From Sequoia sempervirens (taxonomy: Eukaryota; Streptophyta; Pinopsida; Cupressales; Cupressaceae), in the NCBI GenBank assembly GCA_007258455.2, contig VDFB02358134.1, positions 213,031,047 through 213,095,046 of the forward strand: a stretch of 64,000 nucleotides of DNA, written 5' to 3'. Positions 1 through 10,422 of this stretch are shown here, piece after piece. The notes under the pieces were generated by a model, which was not told the DNA's origin, ran no database searches, and saw only the letters and a program-made list of their open reading frames with translations. Every line of letters starts with the position of its first letter. Position 1 is the first letter of the stretch. Both the position numbers and the translations under genes were made by a program.

Positions 1-577
1 TGATAACATTGTTGAGGATACACAACAATGCAAGGATTTGATTGATCAAGATTGATGATGATAACATTGTTGAGGATGCACAACAATGCAAGGATAGTGT
101 TAAGCAACACAATGATTGGGAAGGATATCCCAAGATTATGGATTGATTGGATTCGATTTATCAAGATTATTGAAGCTTGGTTTGGAACAAAAGATGTTTG
201 AATGATTTGATGTGATGTTTGATGTGTAACTTAGATGTGACTGATATCGATTGCTTGGCTTGATGTTCAATGAAAGATGAAGCTTGATAAGGAACATTTT
301 TTTGTCAAAATATGCCATGGGCTAGTGATTTGGATTCTAGATAAAAAAATGCTTAATCAATTTGATTTCACATTTTCCAATGTTCAGATCACCACAGAAG
401 TTAGAGGATATAGACCAAGATTTATTCTCGAAGCAAGATGCAAGATATCTTCCCCCAATGTCTAGCAATTTTATGGAATGTCATGGATGGATGGATATGG
501 AAAGCATGCAAAGGATGCCAAGGATTATCTTGTGATAAGATAAGGTATCCAAATAAAGAATGCTCATTGGATAATGT
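1..577. repeat. Direct repeat, copy 1 (of 9824-10422), with two tandem hairpins
   Basis: This block matches 9824-10422 base for base over long runs, apart from scattered substitutions and one ~25-base insertion in the second copy. It opens with two tandem copies of a ~56-bp unit, each holding a perfect 8-bp inverted repeat: CATTGTTG at 7-14 with CAACAATG at 23-30, and 65-72 with 81-88. Short ORFs on both strands here are not conserved. By position it is part of the 3' non-coding region of element B. Confidence 0.85.
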
Positions 578-1127
578 TTCATGGCTTAGATAACATTGGG
601 TAGGATAGGATCAATGAAAATGACCCATGTCAATATGTTTAACATAAGCAAGCATAAAGTGTGCCCCAAACTTTCATCAAGATCAAGATAACTTGGATGA
701 TGGATGTAGATGGATGAAAAATGGATTGGATAAATGGTTTATGGATGAATGGATTTATTATGGATGGATGGAATACTGGATTTATTATGGATGGGATGAG
801 ATGCTTTCAACTGAACTGGTGCATGTAGATGCTCAATTCTACACATGATGCCTATTTTCCAGGTTTTCATCATGGTCTTGCCCAAAGCGCTGCTCATGCG
901 GTTTTCACTAGAGGACGATTTTTTTCTTTACTGTTTTCAATCCTTTTTTTGATTTTTCTTTTTTTGGATTTTCATATTTTTTTATTTTTATTTTTTATTT
1001 TCAAAAGATTTTAAGCTCATGTTGAATCACAAGGTGTTGCTAATGTAGATGCCCCTATAATAATGTGCCATCGATATCCTTCCTGAAGGAGCTGCTTTGC
1101 TAAGATACATGCACTTGAATGCAACTT
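578..1127 (-). other. Non-coding 3' region of element B with conserved post-integrase block
   Basis: No gene is visible. A block around 845-925, read on the minus strand, matches sequences just after integrase in element C (36330-36400) and in element D (27165-27260): the shared core is an AAAACCTGG-type run followed by CAnnCAGGCG-like bases. Its presence directly after B's gag-like frame indicates that the whole pol region is missing from B. The rest is GGATG-rich simple sequence on the plus strand. Confidence 0.6.
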
Positions 1128-4100
1128 TCAGGATTCTTTATCTGCTTCATCGATACCGGAGTTAACTTTCTCTTTGTGTGCACATTGCGATAGAGTGCCT
1201 TCTAAATCCTTATGATGAAGAGTCATTGCCAATACATGGTCAATGTGAGAATTGGATATCATGCATGGAGGTGTGGATGAAGTGTGTTTAGGGATAAGAG
1301 ATGGATTGGTTGACAGTTTGGAACCTTTGACCTTCCAAACTTGGGAAGATGAGCAATGATGGGTGGATATGAATGTGTGCATGGAATTAGAACCAACTGA
1401 TTGATACACTTTGTATGTCGCTTGAAAAGCCTATTTTTTCTTTTGTGGAAATATTTGATGGATACTTTTCCCTTTTTTATTTTGCCCCATAGTTTCTTTG
1501 ACTGATGGAGTTTGATAGGGATAATCTTTCTTTGTATTCTTTGGTATCCATGTGTATTCGATTTGTCCATTATGCTTTTTAGCTTCTTTTTCTTTGATAA
1601 CATTCTTCGTACTTTGATTCAAATCTTTCTTTTTACATTGGTCCCAATTCGTGGATAGGATGATGGGTGGATGAAGATTCATGACGTGGTTGGTTGTAGT
1701 ATTGGCAATGATTTCACCATAAATATTCTTTGTACTCCCTATGTTGATGCTTGCACTAGATAAAGTTGCCCCCAGTATAGTGCTAGTGGCACCTTCGTTC
1801 CTTGATTCTGCTCGTTTTGAGATGTCTTGTTTAGTAAACATGCTCTGACAAATGATCACTATGGATGATGTTATTTCAATTTGTCGCTCTGCTAACTTTG
1901 AAATATCTTGTTTTGTCTGACCTGCTTTCATGAATGGCTAATGTTGGATATCTTCATACACGACGTCCTTAGTCTGAATTTGGGATATATCCGATCCTGA
2001 TTTAGACAACTCTGTTTGACTGTACGAATCAATGACCTACTCTTTTTGTGTAACAATGTCAAGAATAAAGAGATCCTATTTTGAATGAAGATCATCTATG
2101 TGTCCATCCATAGAAAGCATCTCATGGGTAGATGGAGGAGTATGTGCTATGCGAACATCATTTAGGACATCTCGTATAGATAGGAGAGTGTCCATTAGAT
2201 TATTGTAGTATCTTGGAGATACAAATTCTTGATCTTGAATGATTTCAGAGTTGCTTTCATCATGCTTTGGATCAAGTTCTTGACATGGGTCAGTTTCAAA
2301 GGATGCATTTCTTACAAAGGGTTCTTGGATGTCGTCATTAGGCATGGGGAATGGCTCAATATCCTCTTGATCTTTGAGTGGACTTGGATCAAGTGTCAAG
2401 TTGAGGATTCCTTCAGTGTTTGTAACCATGAGGTCAAAGGAGATCAATATGTCTTGGAAAGGACCACTACTAGAGTTTGGTGAAAGATATTGATCACGCT
2501 TTGGAATGAATTCTTGAGATATGTCCTCTAACTGATAAGGAAATGTGGAGACATTTTCAACATGATCATAGGTCAACGGATTGTGCATTATGTCAATAGG
2601 ATCAAATAATCCTAACACTCCTTGAAATAGATCACTAAAAAGTGGCTCTTGATCTATGGTGAGTTGATCATCGAATGGGGTAGAAACATCCTCAATGTGC
2701 TCCTTAATTGAGAGATTTTGAACATTGTTTTCAACAATTGTGGCAAAGAGATTTTGAATGTCTTCAACCATAGGGTCAAGTGATGTTGACATTTATTGAA
2801 TTGGATCATTGTTGAGTATTGTTGGTGGTTTTTTATCATGATCGAGAAGTGACTCTTGACATATGTTGATTTGATCATTAGATGACACAGTTTCAAGTTG
2901 TTTAGTGATGGATTTATCTCGATCCTTGTTCTCAACAGTTGTCATTTTTTGTGTTTGTGTTTGTGTTTGTTGGGAAGCTTGAGAGGCTTGTTGCACTTTT
3001 TTAGCTTGTGTTGCTTGTTGTGTGGCTAGATATTGTTGGATAGCCTTTTGGTAGGCCTGATGAGCTTTTAGCGCAATGTTATATTGTCTTGTTGTGTTTG
3101 GTTTTGGTGGTAGTGGTGGTGGATTTGGAATCGTGTTGGATGAGGTGACAAGTGGTTGAGATATGCTTGGAGTGAGCATGAGGGTTTGAGATATGATGGG
3201 TGTGATAGGGGTGGTTGGAGTGATCGAGGTGATAGGAATGGTTGGAATGATTTGGGAGACCATATTTTGATTTGTCAAGATTGATGTTGTCATTTGATTA
3301 GATACCATCTATTGGTGAGATGTTGATGGTATATTCAAAGGATTTGATGTGATGGCTTGATTGGTGTTAGGTGGATTGATTTGGATGGAGTGATTAGTGC
3401 TAGGTAAAGGGGGAATCCCTAAACCAAGGAATGATGATATGGGTAATGGTGGTGGAGATGTCTCTTGGTGCAATGACTCAACTATCTTGGTAAGTGCAGC
3501 AATTTGATCTCGCCAAATTTGAGCTTGATTTTGATCTTGACTCCCTTGATATAGTTGATTTGGATTTTGTTTAAGTAGATTTGGAGTGTGTACTTGTGTT
3601 TGATTTGGGATGATATTCATTATGGGTTGAAATTAAACATTGTTGATGTTGGGAATCACATTGCCTTGTTTTAGGTAACTCTGATCTTGCATGATGTTAC
3701 ATGACTTGGAGTTGTTAACATCTTGTTTGGATTTTGAACAATATTCGTATGATTTGCGACCATATTTATCCCAAAGTTTGTCGGATTCATGTTTCAAAAA
3801 CTTGTACTTGGTACATTCTCATTTGGCATGTAGGGATTTGGTGGGATGACGTTCGTTTGAAGGCTCATGCACTAACTATTTGGTGGATAAATTTGTAGTT
3901 TTGGACTTGGATTTAAATATACCATCGGGAAAGGTGTTTCAAAATTTTGACTAGGAATACTCACATTTATTGTACCATTAAGGTTTGTAGGGGATAATGG
4001 TCCCATGTATGGATTGTATGAATGCGAGTGTTGATAATTAATTAGCGTTGTACAGATTTGATAGTTTGGTTGACTTGGATTACTCATGATGTATGGACCA

Positions 4101-4171
4101 AGTTTATATTCCATGTTCCTCTTGTGTTTTGAACTTGTTGCAAAAGTGACCTCTAAGGTTCTTAGGACCAA
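1128..4171 (-). pseudogene. Degenerate gag-like ORF of element B
   Basis: Read leftward from about 3620, one frame stays recognisable down to 1128 (about 830 codons): segments 3620-3309, 3308-2793, 2792-2076, 1931-1431 and 1409-1128 are all in the same phase, separated by isolated stop codons. A further segment, 4171-3872, lies upstream in another phase, so a frameshift is likely. Composition changes along the protein: a Q/N/P-rich start with a short coiled-coil-like stretch (DQIAALTKIVESLHQ), a T/P/I-rich part, an acidic D/E/P-rich part, then a basic part with an internal repeat (KQDISKLAE / KQDISKRAE) and a TWIPK motif. A similar WIPKK motif and a CQExxPKH motif occur in element D. No capsid fold, zinc knuckle or pol domain is recognisable. 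I call it gag-like from position after the leader, composition and match to D and F; it could be another structural ORF. Confidence 0.6.
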
Positions 4172-6319
4172 TGACGAGATGAAGGGGAAATGATGAGTTT
4201 GAACGTTTAGGGACTTTGGATCAATGCTCGACTTAGGGTTTGATTTTGATTGGTTTGATTAGATAATGAACTTGTAAACCCTAAGATGTTAGATGTTATC
4301 TTAGGATGAACTTGTTCAAAGGATTGCTAATTCAATTAAATGTATGAGAAAGGATGCATTCCCACACACCTAACTAAACAAGGTGATTTTGATTTTGATG
4401 ATTTACCCAAGTCTAGAATGACATTTCCAAAGCTCTAAAGTTGTTTGTGGGATGAATTTTGATAAGTGTTTGGGATGGGTGAAATGTTTGATTTGCTCCT
4501 AAATGAACCTAGGAAGGACTTGTTTACTAGACCAAGATAGTGAAGAACATGCCTTTCTCTAAGAGTAATTCAAAATCAAAAGAACAATGTTTGCATGAAA
4601 ACCATATGACCAAAAGATGCCAACCACATATGTGGGGTCCAATTGATTTGATCTTTGCTTACTGGATTCTTTTTACCACAAACACGCTCTTTATTAAGTT
4701 TTCAACTGAATGTTCAATGTCCTAATTTTCTTTCATCTCACAAAATGAATTATGCAGAAATTGAGGAAATCAAGGCAAAGGTTTCCTAATGTTGACCTTA
4801 GTAGGAGCAAATTGAGATAAAATCCAAATGCTTAGAAGCCTCTAAGGATATGAATCCCAAGGGAAAGCAATAACATGTGAATTTGTTCAAGGATATTTGC
4901 TTCTCCTAAAGGGTTTGAGATTTCATGCACATGTTGAATGTTGGTTTTTCAAAGTTTTCGATCAAAGAACTGTGTTTTCAAACTGACTCACAAGCAATAT
5001 AACACCCTAGCTCAATTGGTACATTTTTCTTGGTGAGATTGCCTCATGCCCTTCATAGAAGAAGAGATAATTTTACATGCAACCAAGGAAAAATATAAAG
5101 GTATGTTAAGAATGAAGTCTTAACCTCTATATTTCAACCAAGATCGGACATGGCAAGTAACTTCTTGGAATCTAAGTTCCAATGCACCACTTCAATAAAC
5201 TCACTCAATGGATCAATTGGTCACTACAAAACGAAGGTTCTATTTCAAACTTTTCATTCATGGAGATTGACCCATACGACGAGAGTCCCCTTTCAGATCC
5301 ATCTCGTTGGAATCAACTGCGTGATATTGGCGTTTACTCCAATACCCACATTTATATCCCGGTTGGAAATACTCTTGGCTTTAGAGTGTTACCGGTTGAG
5401 TCGTTCACTTGGGTGAGTACTTTTTCCCCAAGGCAGGCCCTCTAAGATAGACAAAAGTGAATAAACTTATTCATAGTTCGATAAACCCTTGTTTAGAGAC
5501 AAAGGGATAAAACATGCAATAAATTCATTCACACTCGCACAAGATTTTGTTCAATTTTAAACCCAAAAAATGAAGTGTGGAGGTGATTGCTTTGTCTTAT
5601 CCTAAAATCATGAAAAAGGCCTTTTGATTCTCAAGATCACTATAAAGCGCGAGAGAAGCGCATGCGTCCTTTTTCAATGAGGTTAGTTTAAGTAAGCCAT
5701 CACAAAAAAAAGTTACACTTGTTCATTTTATATCCCCAAAGCAATTGTGATTTCCTTTTAAGCCCCAAAAGACAAATGAGAGTTGCTTTGTTCAATTATT
5801 AACCAAAAAACAAACTCTAGTAAGTTGTATTCCCAATGTTCATTTTATCCCTTTGTAGCAAAAAATTTAAATGTTCTTTTTAGAACCAAAAAGAAATTTA
5901 GTAGGTCCTAAAAGATTGAAAGGGTAAAATCCTTAGAAGTGGGATTATAATTGTTCCCCAAAGTGTTCAAAAACACTTGATACAATGATGTGATAATGAT
6001 TTTTTCTTTGACTTCCATGCTCCATGATCCTTTAAAACATACAATACAAGATCCAAATGTTAGATGACATCAAGGAACAAAAAGATATGAAGGTTAGATA
6101 AATGATTAAGCATAAAAACCCTAAAATTTAGACCAAGTTTTATTATGATTTGACATTAACTAAAAATTTGAAAATTTTAACTCTATCAAATTTATTAATA
6201 ACATACACCATTGGATAGCTTATGAAATTATACCCCATTTCAAAAAAAAAGCTTCAAAAAAGACCAAAAAATGACCAAGATATGGCCATTTTAAGTTTTC
6301 ATGAAAAAGAAAGAAATCT
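4172..6319 (-). other. Leader region of element B (between PBS and gag-like ORF)
   Basis: No convincing gene. The part 5150-5450 contains a stretch that reappears in reverse orientation near 45600-45890, in the leader of element F; the shared core includes GTGAGTACTTTTT followed by CCCC. This supports its assignment as element leader rather than host sequence. The remainder is AT-rich with many short homopolymer runs and short uninformative ORFs. Confidence 0.5.
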
Positions 6320-6600
6320 AAGCGGTTTTGTTTGTGATGGTGGCTCTATTTGATTTTGTAGCGGCGCTATATGGCGACACTGGAGACTATAGCGGTGTAG
6401 TTTGCTTTTTGAGCAGTGCAGTTTGATTCCAACGAAACAGTTTGATTCTAGAGCGGTTCTGTATAACCCCGCTGGACTGTGAGCGGCGCTATATGGCCCC
6501 GCTGGACTGTGAGCGGCATTGTTTGAAGTTTTTAGAGGTACAGTTTGTTTCCAGCGGTGCTATATAGCCCTGCTGGACTGTGAGCGGCGTTTCCTGTAAA
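6320..6600 (-). repeat. Array of short GCGG/CCGC hairpin units in the leader of element B
   Basis: About nine units begin with AGCGG (or AGCAG), at roughly 6321, 6360, 6390, 6412, 6451, 6482, 6512, 6552 and 6582. Units run about 20-40 bases and often continue into TATATGG or GTTTG. Several fold back: the unit at 6482 opens AGCGG and closes CCGCT around a CTATATGG core, and the one at 6552 is a near-palindrome around CTATATAG. The array lies only ~50-330 bases inside the PBS. Surrounding sequence is AT-rich, so the GC-rich arms stand out. Confidence 0.7.
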
Positions 6601-6650
6601 CAAACAAAAATGCATAATTTTGACAAAAAATGTGATTGGAATGTGAGATT

Positions 6651-6665
6651 GCCCTCCTAGCGCCA
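6651..6665 (-). other. Primer-binding site of element B (minus strand)
   Basis: On the minus strand the LTR ends in TTCGCACA, followed by TT and then TGGCGCTAGGAGGGC. A TGG-starting segment two bases inside an LTR is the usual position and start of a tRNA-primed PBS. This PBS differs from the TGGCAYGCCCGGTGGGAC type used by elements D and E. The cognate tRNA was not identified. Confidence 0.65.
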
Positions 6666-6667
6666 AA

Positions 6668-7923
6668 TGTGCGAACCCCAACCTTGGTACCTACAAAACA
6701 ACAAGAATAAACAAGTTAGATAAGAGATTGCAAGCCAAAACAAAGATTCCCCATGAAGTCCATTTACAACATTCAAACTAGGAAGAAAATATTAAATAAC
6801 ACAATGGAAATGATAAAACAAAGATTGAATCCTAATTAGATGTACAAACTCATGATCCCATGGGGGAATTGGTGCCAATTTGATGTGAAAATTGGCCCTT
6901 TCCCAATTCCTAAGATGCATGCTTGATATGTTGATGAAGATTTGATCCACTTTTTTGATGTTGAATGTGAACTCCAAGCCAAAATCTGCAAAAACCTAGC
7001 TATGACTCAATGATAATGGATGAAATTCAAGAGATATTTGAGCATGGCAACTTTTCCTAGATTGTGGATGGATAAAATGAAGGATGAGCTCTTCATTTAT
7101 AGAATGATAAGATGGATGAATGCCAAAAATGAAGCAATGTGGGACTAGCATTCAACCAATGGCAAGGTGCCACTTGTCAACATTTGATAGGATGAAGGTT
7201 GAGCACATTTTGATCCATGTGCAAGTTTGAAATTTGAATTTGATGAGATGACATGTTTAGGGGGGATGAAAGATGAGTTAAATGCCAAGTGGGAGACAAT
7301 GTAAGAGCCTTAAATGCTTTGTTGGATGGACAAGTCCTTTTGGGGGGAGATTTCAAATTTGAGGAATATTCCATCTTTGATGCCTTTTTGAATGAAAATA
7401 GATGATTTATAAATCAATTAAATTGATTTTCATGTGCAAGTTGTAAAATCTAGAGGATTTGAGTGTTAGGATTATCATTGATCATGATTTGATTAATTTA
7501 AATGATGTTAGTTGCTTTGACCATTGACTTAGATTTTAGGATTTAAATAACTCAAAATGAGAAAAGAATGATTTAGACTTAGTTAAATAAATATTTTTGA
7601 TTTATTTAACCAAAGGGGGGATGTTAGATTAAATTAGATAAATGTTTGATTTATTTAATTTAATTAGATGAACTTTAGAGATTTAATCAAATAATATGGA
7701 TTATTTAATTAAATCAAAGATAGAAGATGAAATGACCTAGCTAATTACAGAGATAATGAATTAATTAAATCGAGGGATTTATTTAATTAAAAGGAATTAT
7801 GATTAATTTAATCAATAAGGCTATTCGATTAAATGGTTAGATGAGGGATGATTCAAGATGAAATGATGTTAGTAGATTAGGATCGAGTGTGCGATATCAA
7901 TCTGTATATTTTTTATGTCTACA
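6668..7923 (-). repeat. LTR of element B (shared by two tandem units)
   Basis: On the minus strand the LTR opens TGTAGACATAAAAAATATAC and ends GGGTTCGCACA, giving TG...CA termini and a length of about 1256 bp. It is clearly homologous to the element C LTR at 41748-43035, which lies on the opposite strand: the first ~100 bases, the TATA region and the GGGGTTCGCACA end all correspond. Because it has a PPT on one side and a PBS on the other, it acts as 3' LTR for the unit on its right and 5' LTR for the unit on its left. The ORFs inside it are not conserved. Confidence 0.85.
7094..7101 (-). promoter_or_regulatory. TATA box in LTR of element B
   Basis: The minus strand reads TATAAATG here, followed by AAGAGCTCAT. 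The same TATAAATA..AAGAGCTCAT arrangement is present in the element C LTR at 42601, so the site is conserved between relatives and is the likely Pol II core promoter. Confidence 0.6.
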
Positions 7924-7938
7924 TTTTGCTCCTCTTTG
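7924..7938 (-). other. Polypurine tract of element B
   Basis: On the minus strand CAAAGAGGAGCAAAA directly abuts the TGTAGACA start of the LTR. The same tract, CAAAGAGGGGCAAAA, precedes the 3' LTRs of elements C and D, so it is the plus-strand priming site of this family. Confidence 0.75.
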
Positions 7939-8067
7939 AAGCAATGCGCTTGTTGCGTTGGTTCAAAGAATAATCTTTCCATGATCAAAAGTCAAAATTT
8001 CTCTGATTTCTTTGAATGCCCCATTGCTACCCCAACGAATGAAGAATTACGCTCATTTACTGACCCC

Positions 8068-8113
8068 TCGAGAGATCGGGCGAAGATGTTTGATTTGAGG
8101 GTCGATCTCTCGA
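8068..8113. other. Perfect 11-bp inverted repeat (potential hairpin)
   Basis: TCGAGAGATCG at 8068-8078 is matched exactly by CGATCTCTCGA at 8103-8113, with a 24-base loop. It sits ~145 bases inside the PPT. Element D has a partly similar arrangement at the same place (CTCGAGAGGAC near 23520 and GGGCTCTC near 23567), so the structure may be a conserved 3' signal. Confidence 0.6.
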
Positions 8114-9540
8114 CAAAGAGGTTCAAGATCAGTTCAACTCAAATATTTGATGTAGACAAATTTGATGATGTAGATAGTCATCAGCCATAGGTAGCCTCAT
8201 GCCTATTTTGATATATTACACCCACTTGATCCTAATTTGTACCATGACAGTGACATTATTGATGATGAGATGATTATGATTTTTATATGTAATGGATGAT
8301 ATGATGATGTATGGATGATATGGATGCACATGATTTGATATGATGATGCTTTTATGATGATGCTTTTATGATTATGCAAATAGATGATAAATGTATGGTT
8401 TATGAGATGTTTAGAATAACCAATCTATATTATGCAATGATGGGGATGAATGCATGTGGTATGATTAATGCTTTCTATATGATATGATATTCATTATGCA
8501 GTATGGTTTTTGGATGCAGGATGGATACATTAATGATGATTTATGATTAACTGTCATGGTACCATGTTAGCGTGAAAAGCAAGAGATAGAAGAAAATAAG
8601 AGATTCCAACAAGACATGAGATGATGATGATGATGATTTCTTGCCAAGGAGTTGGGATTTTCAAAGTACGAATTACCTTATGTTTGATAACACATGTAGG
8701 TACGATGCATCAGGGTATAAAGAACCAAGATGGCGTTGCACCTAGTGTGATGGACTTTGACTCAATAAACAGATAGGAGTATTCTTGTTCACACCTGACA
8801 TACGAAAACTTTGCTAGGACGTACCTAACAAAGCAAGTATTCACCAAGGTTATATTACAAGAACGTCCAGCAAGCACAATGGCTAAAAATATAATGATCG
8901 TTTCCCCATTCCTATCTCTCTAAATCCCTTCATTGGGGACATCATTGAGAGGTCCTTGGAATGAGCACAATAAGATAAACCAAAAGAAAAGATCAAGTAC
9001 ACAAACAAGCCAATGTTCTTCATACCTTCAGCCAAAGGGATGTGTTTTGATAGGATAATAATCCAAGATGATATCCAAAATGATGCCCATTGTCGGAACA
9101 ATATATCCTAGGACATGCATTGTATATGATGATGATGGGTTGATAAGTTGATTGATAGGCTCTTGATATAAAGTTGATTAACATGTTTGAAAATGATCAA
9201 GACTTTGATTTTGTTTTAAAGATTTGTTGTTTGCTTTTTATTTTATAATTGAAGCTTGCTTTTGCTAATTGTTGTGATTGTTTCTATTTGTGTTGCCAAA
9301 GGATGAAGGTGACAATCAGTTTATTATGGATGATTGATTATTTTGAGTGAAATCAAGATGAGATGGATGGATTTTTTTTCAAATATTTGGATGTTTTTGG
9401 AATGTTTTGAGGCTATTTTTGGGTTTTTGGATTTTTCAAATGTTTTGGGGTTTTCTGAGATTTTATGAATGTTTTTTGGATTTTGCATTTTTGAATGTTT
9501 TTGGATTTTGGTGTTTTTTTTTAATGTTTTTGGATTTTGA

Positions 9541-9604
9541 TGTCTCAGGGCTGATCAAAGATTAGCCTTGCCTACATTTAAGCTCAGAGACAACGTAGTT
9601 CGGA
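9541..9604 (-). other. Conserved ~70-nt module (CTACG...GTAGGCAAGGCTAATC), copy in B
   Basis: Minus-strand sequence carries GAACTACG, then TCTCTGAGC, then TGTAGGCAAGG, then the hairpin GGCTAATC-TTT-GATCAGCC and a closing GAGAC. Matching copies lie in element C (36764, 36913) and element D (25815, 26036, 26187). Inverted repeats CTACG/TGTAG, GTCTC/GAGAC and GGCTAATC/GATCAGCC are nested, as in a structured RNA. Confidence 0.65.
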
Positions 9605-9823
9605 TTCTAATGTTTTTTATGTTTTCTTGATTTTATGAGTGTTTTTGGATTTTTCAATGTTTTGGATGTTTTTTGGATTTTTTGATGTCTCAAATGTTTT
9701 TGGATTTTTTGCATGATTTTGACGATTAGGATATGGACATGTGTGACGATATCAGTTCTCTGTTTGGGATTTTGCTAAAAACCAAGCTAAGGTTGATTAA
9801 TCCGATCGATCGATTGATGTTGA

Positions 9824-10422
9824 TGATAACATTGTTGAGGATACACAACAATGCAAGGATTTGATTGATCAGGATTGATGATGATAACATTGTTGAGGAT
9901 GCACAACAATGCAAGGATAGTGTTAAGCAACACAATGATCGGGAAGGATATCCCAAGATTATGGATTAATTGGATTCGATTGATCAGGATAATTGAAGCT
10001 TGGTTTGGAACAAAAGATGTTTGGATGATTTGATGTGATGTTTGATGTGCAACCTAGATGTGATTGATGTTGATTGCTTGGCTTGATGTTCGATGAAAGA
10101 TGAAGCTTGATAAGGAACATTTTTTCATCAAAATATGTCATGGGCTAGTGATTTGGATTCTGGATCACAATTGCTTAATCAATTTGATTTCATGTTTGCC
10201 AATTCTTGGATCACCACAAAAGTTAGAGGATATAGACCAAGATTTATTCTCAAAGAAAGATGTGAGATATCTTCCCCCAATGTCTAGCAATGTATGGAAT
10301 GTCATGGATGGATGCTTGGATAGGTGTATGGATGGATGGATATGGCAAGCATGCAAAGGATGCCAAGGATTATCTTGTGATAATATAAGGTATCCAAATA
10401 AAGAATTCTCATTGGATAATGT
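9824..10422. repeat. Direct repeat, copy 2 (of 1-577)
   Basis: Second copy of the block at the start of the window, including both CATTGTTG/CAACAATG hairpins. It ends exactly where the copia LTR begins, after ATTGGATAATGT. In copy 1 the sequence continues TTCATGGCTTAG, but the base string on the far side of the copia (19946 on) is different. Confidence 0.85.

Larger units (their letters stand above)
7939..9823 (-). other. 3' non-coding region of the right-hand unit of element B
   Basis: No gene seen. Contents in order: sequence shared with element C next to the PPT (GCAA..GCGTTGG..TCAAAGAATAA), a long inverted repeat at 8068-8113, ATGATG-rich triplet tracts at about 8220-8640, a segment at 8723-8966 that matches element C 37531-37869 in reverse, TTTTGGATTTT-type repeats at about 9360-9720, and the conserved module at 9541-9604. 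Conservation with C is strong in 8723-8966 although no coding frame explains it. Confidence 0.65.
1..10422 (-). mobile_element. Element B: non-autonomous Tat-like Ty3/gypsy unit in tandem arrangement
   Basis: The stretch reads as internal region, LTR, internal region. The LTR at 6668-7923 has a primer-binding site on its left and a polypurine tract on its right, both for the minus strand, so two minus-strand elements share it. The first ~577 bases recur at 9824-10422, an offset of about 9.8 kb, which is the expected repeat unit of a tandem LTR-internal-LTR array formed by unequal recombination. The only long coding signal is a gag-like frame; no protease, RT, RNase H or integrase motif is visible on either strand. 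The LTR sequence matches that of the pol-bearing element C, so B is inferred to be its non-autonomous relative. The right end is cut by the copia LTR at 10423. Confidence 0.75.

Noticed and set aside
829..1014. Hydrophobic ORF ending in a run of F/L residues
   Set aside because: Produced by a poly-T stretch; it lies over the conserved post-integrase block on the opposite strand.
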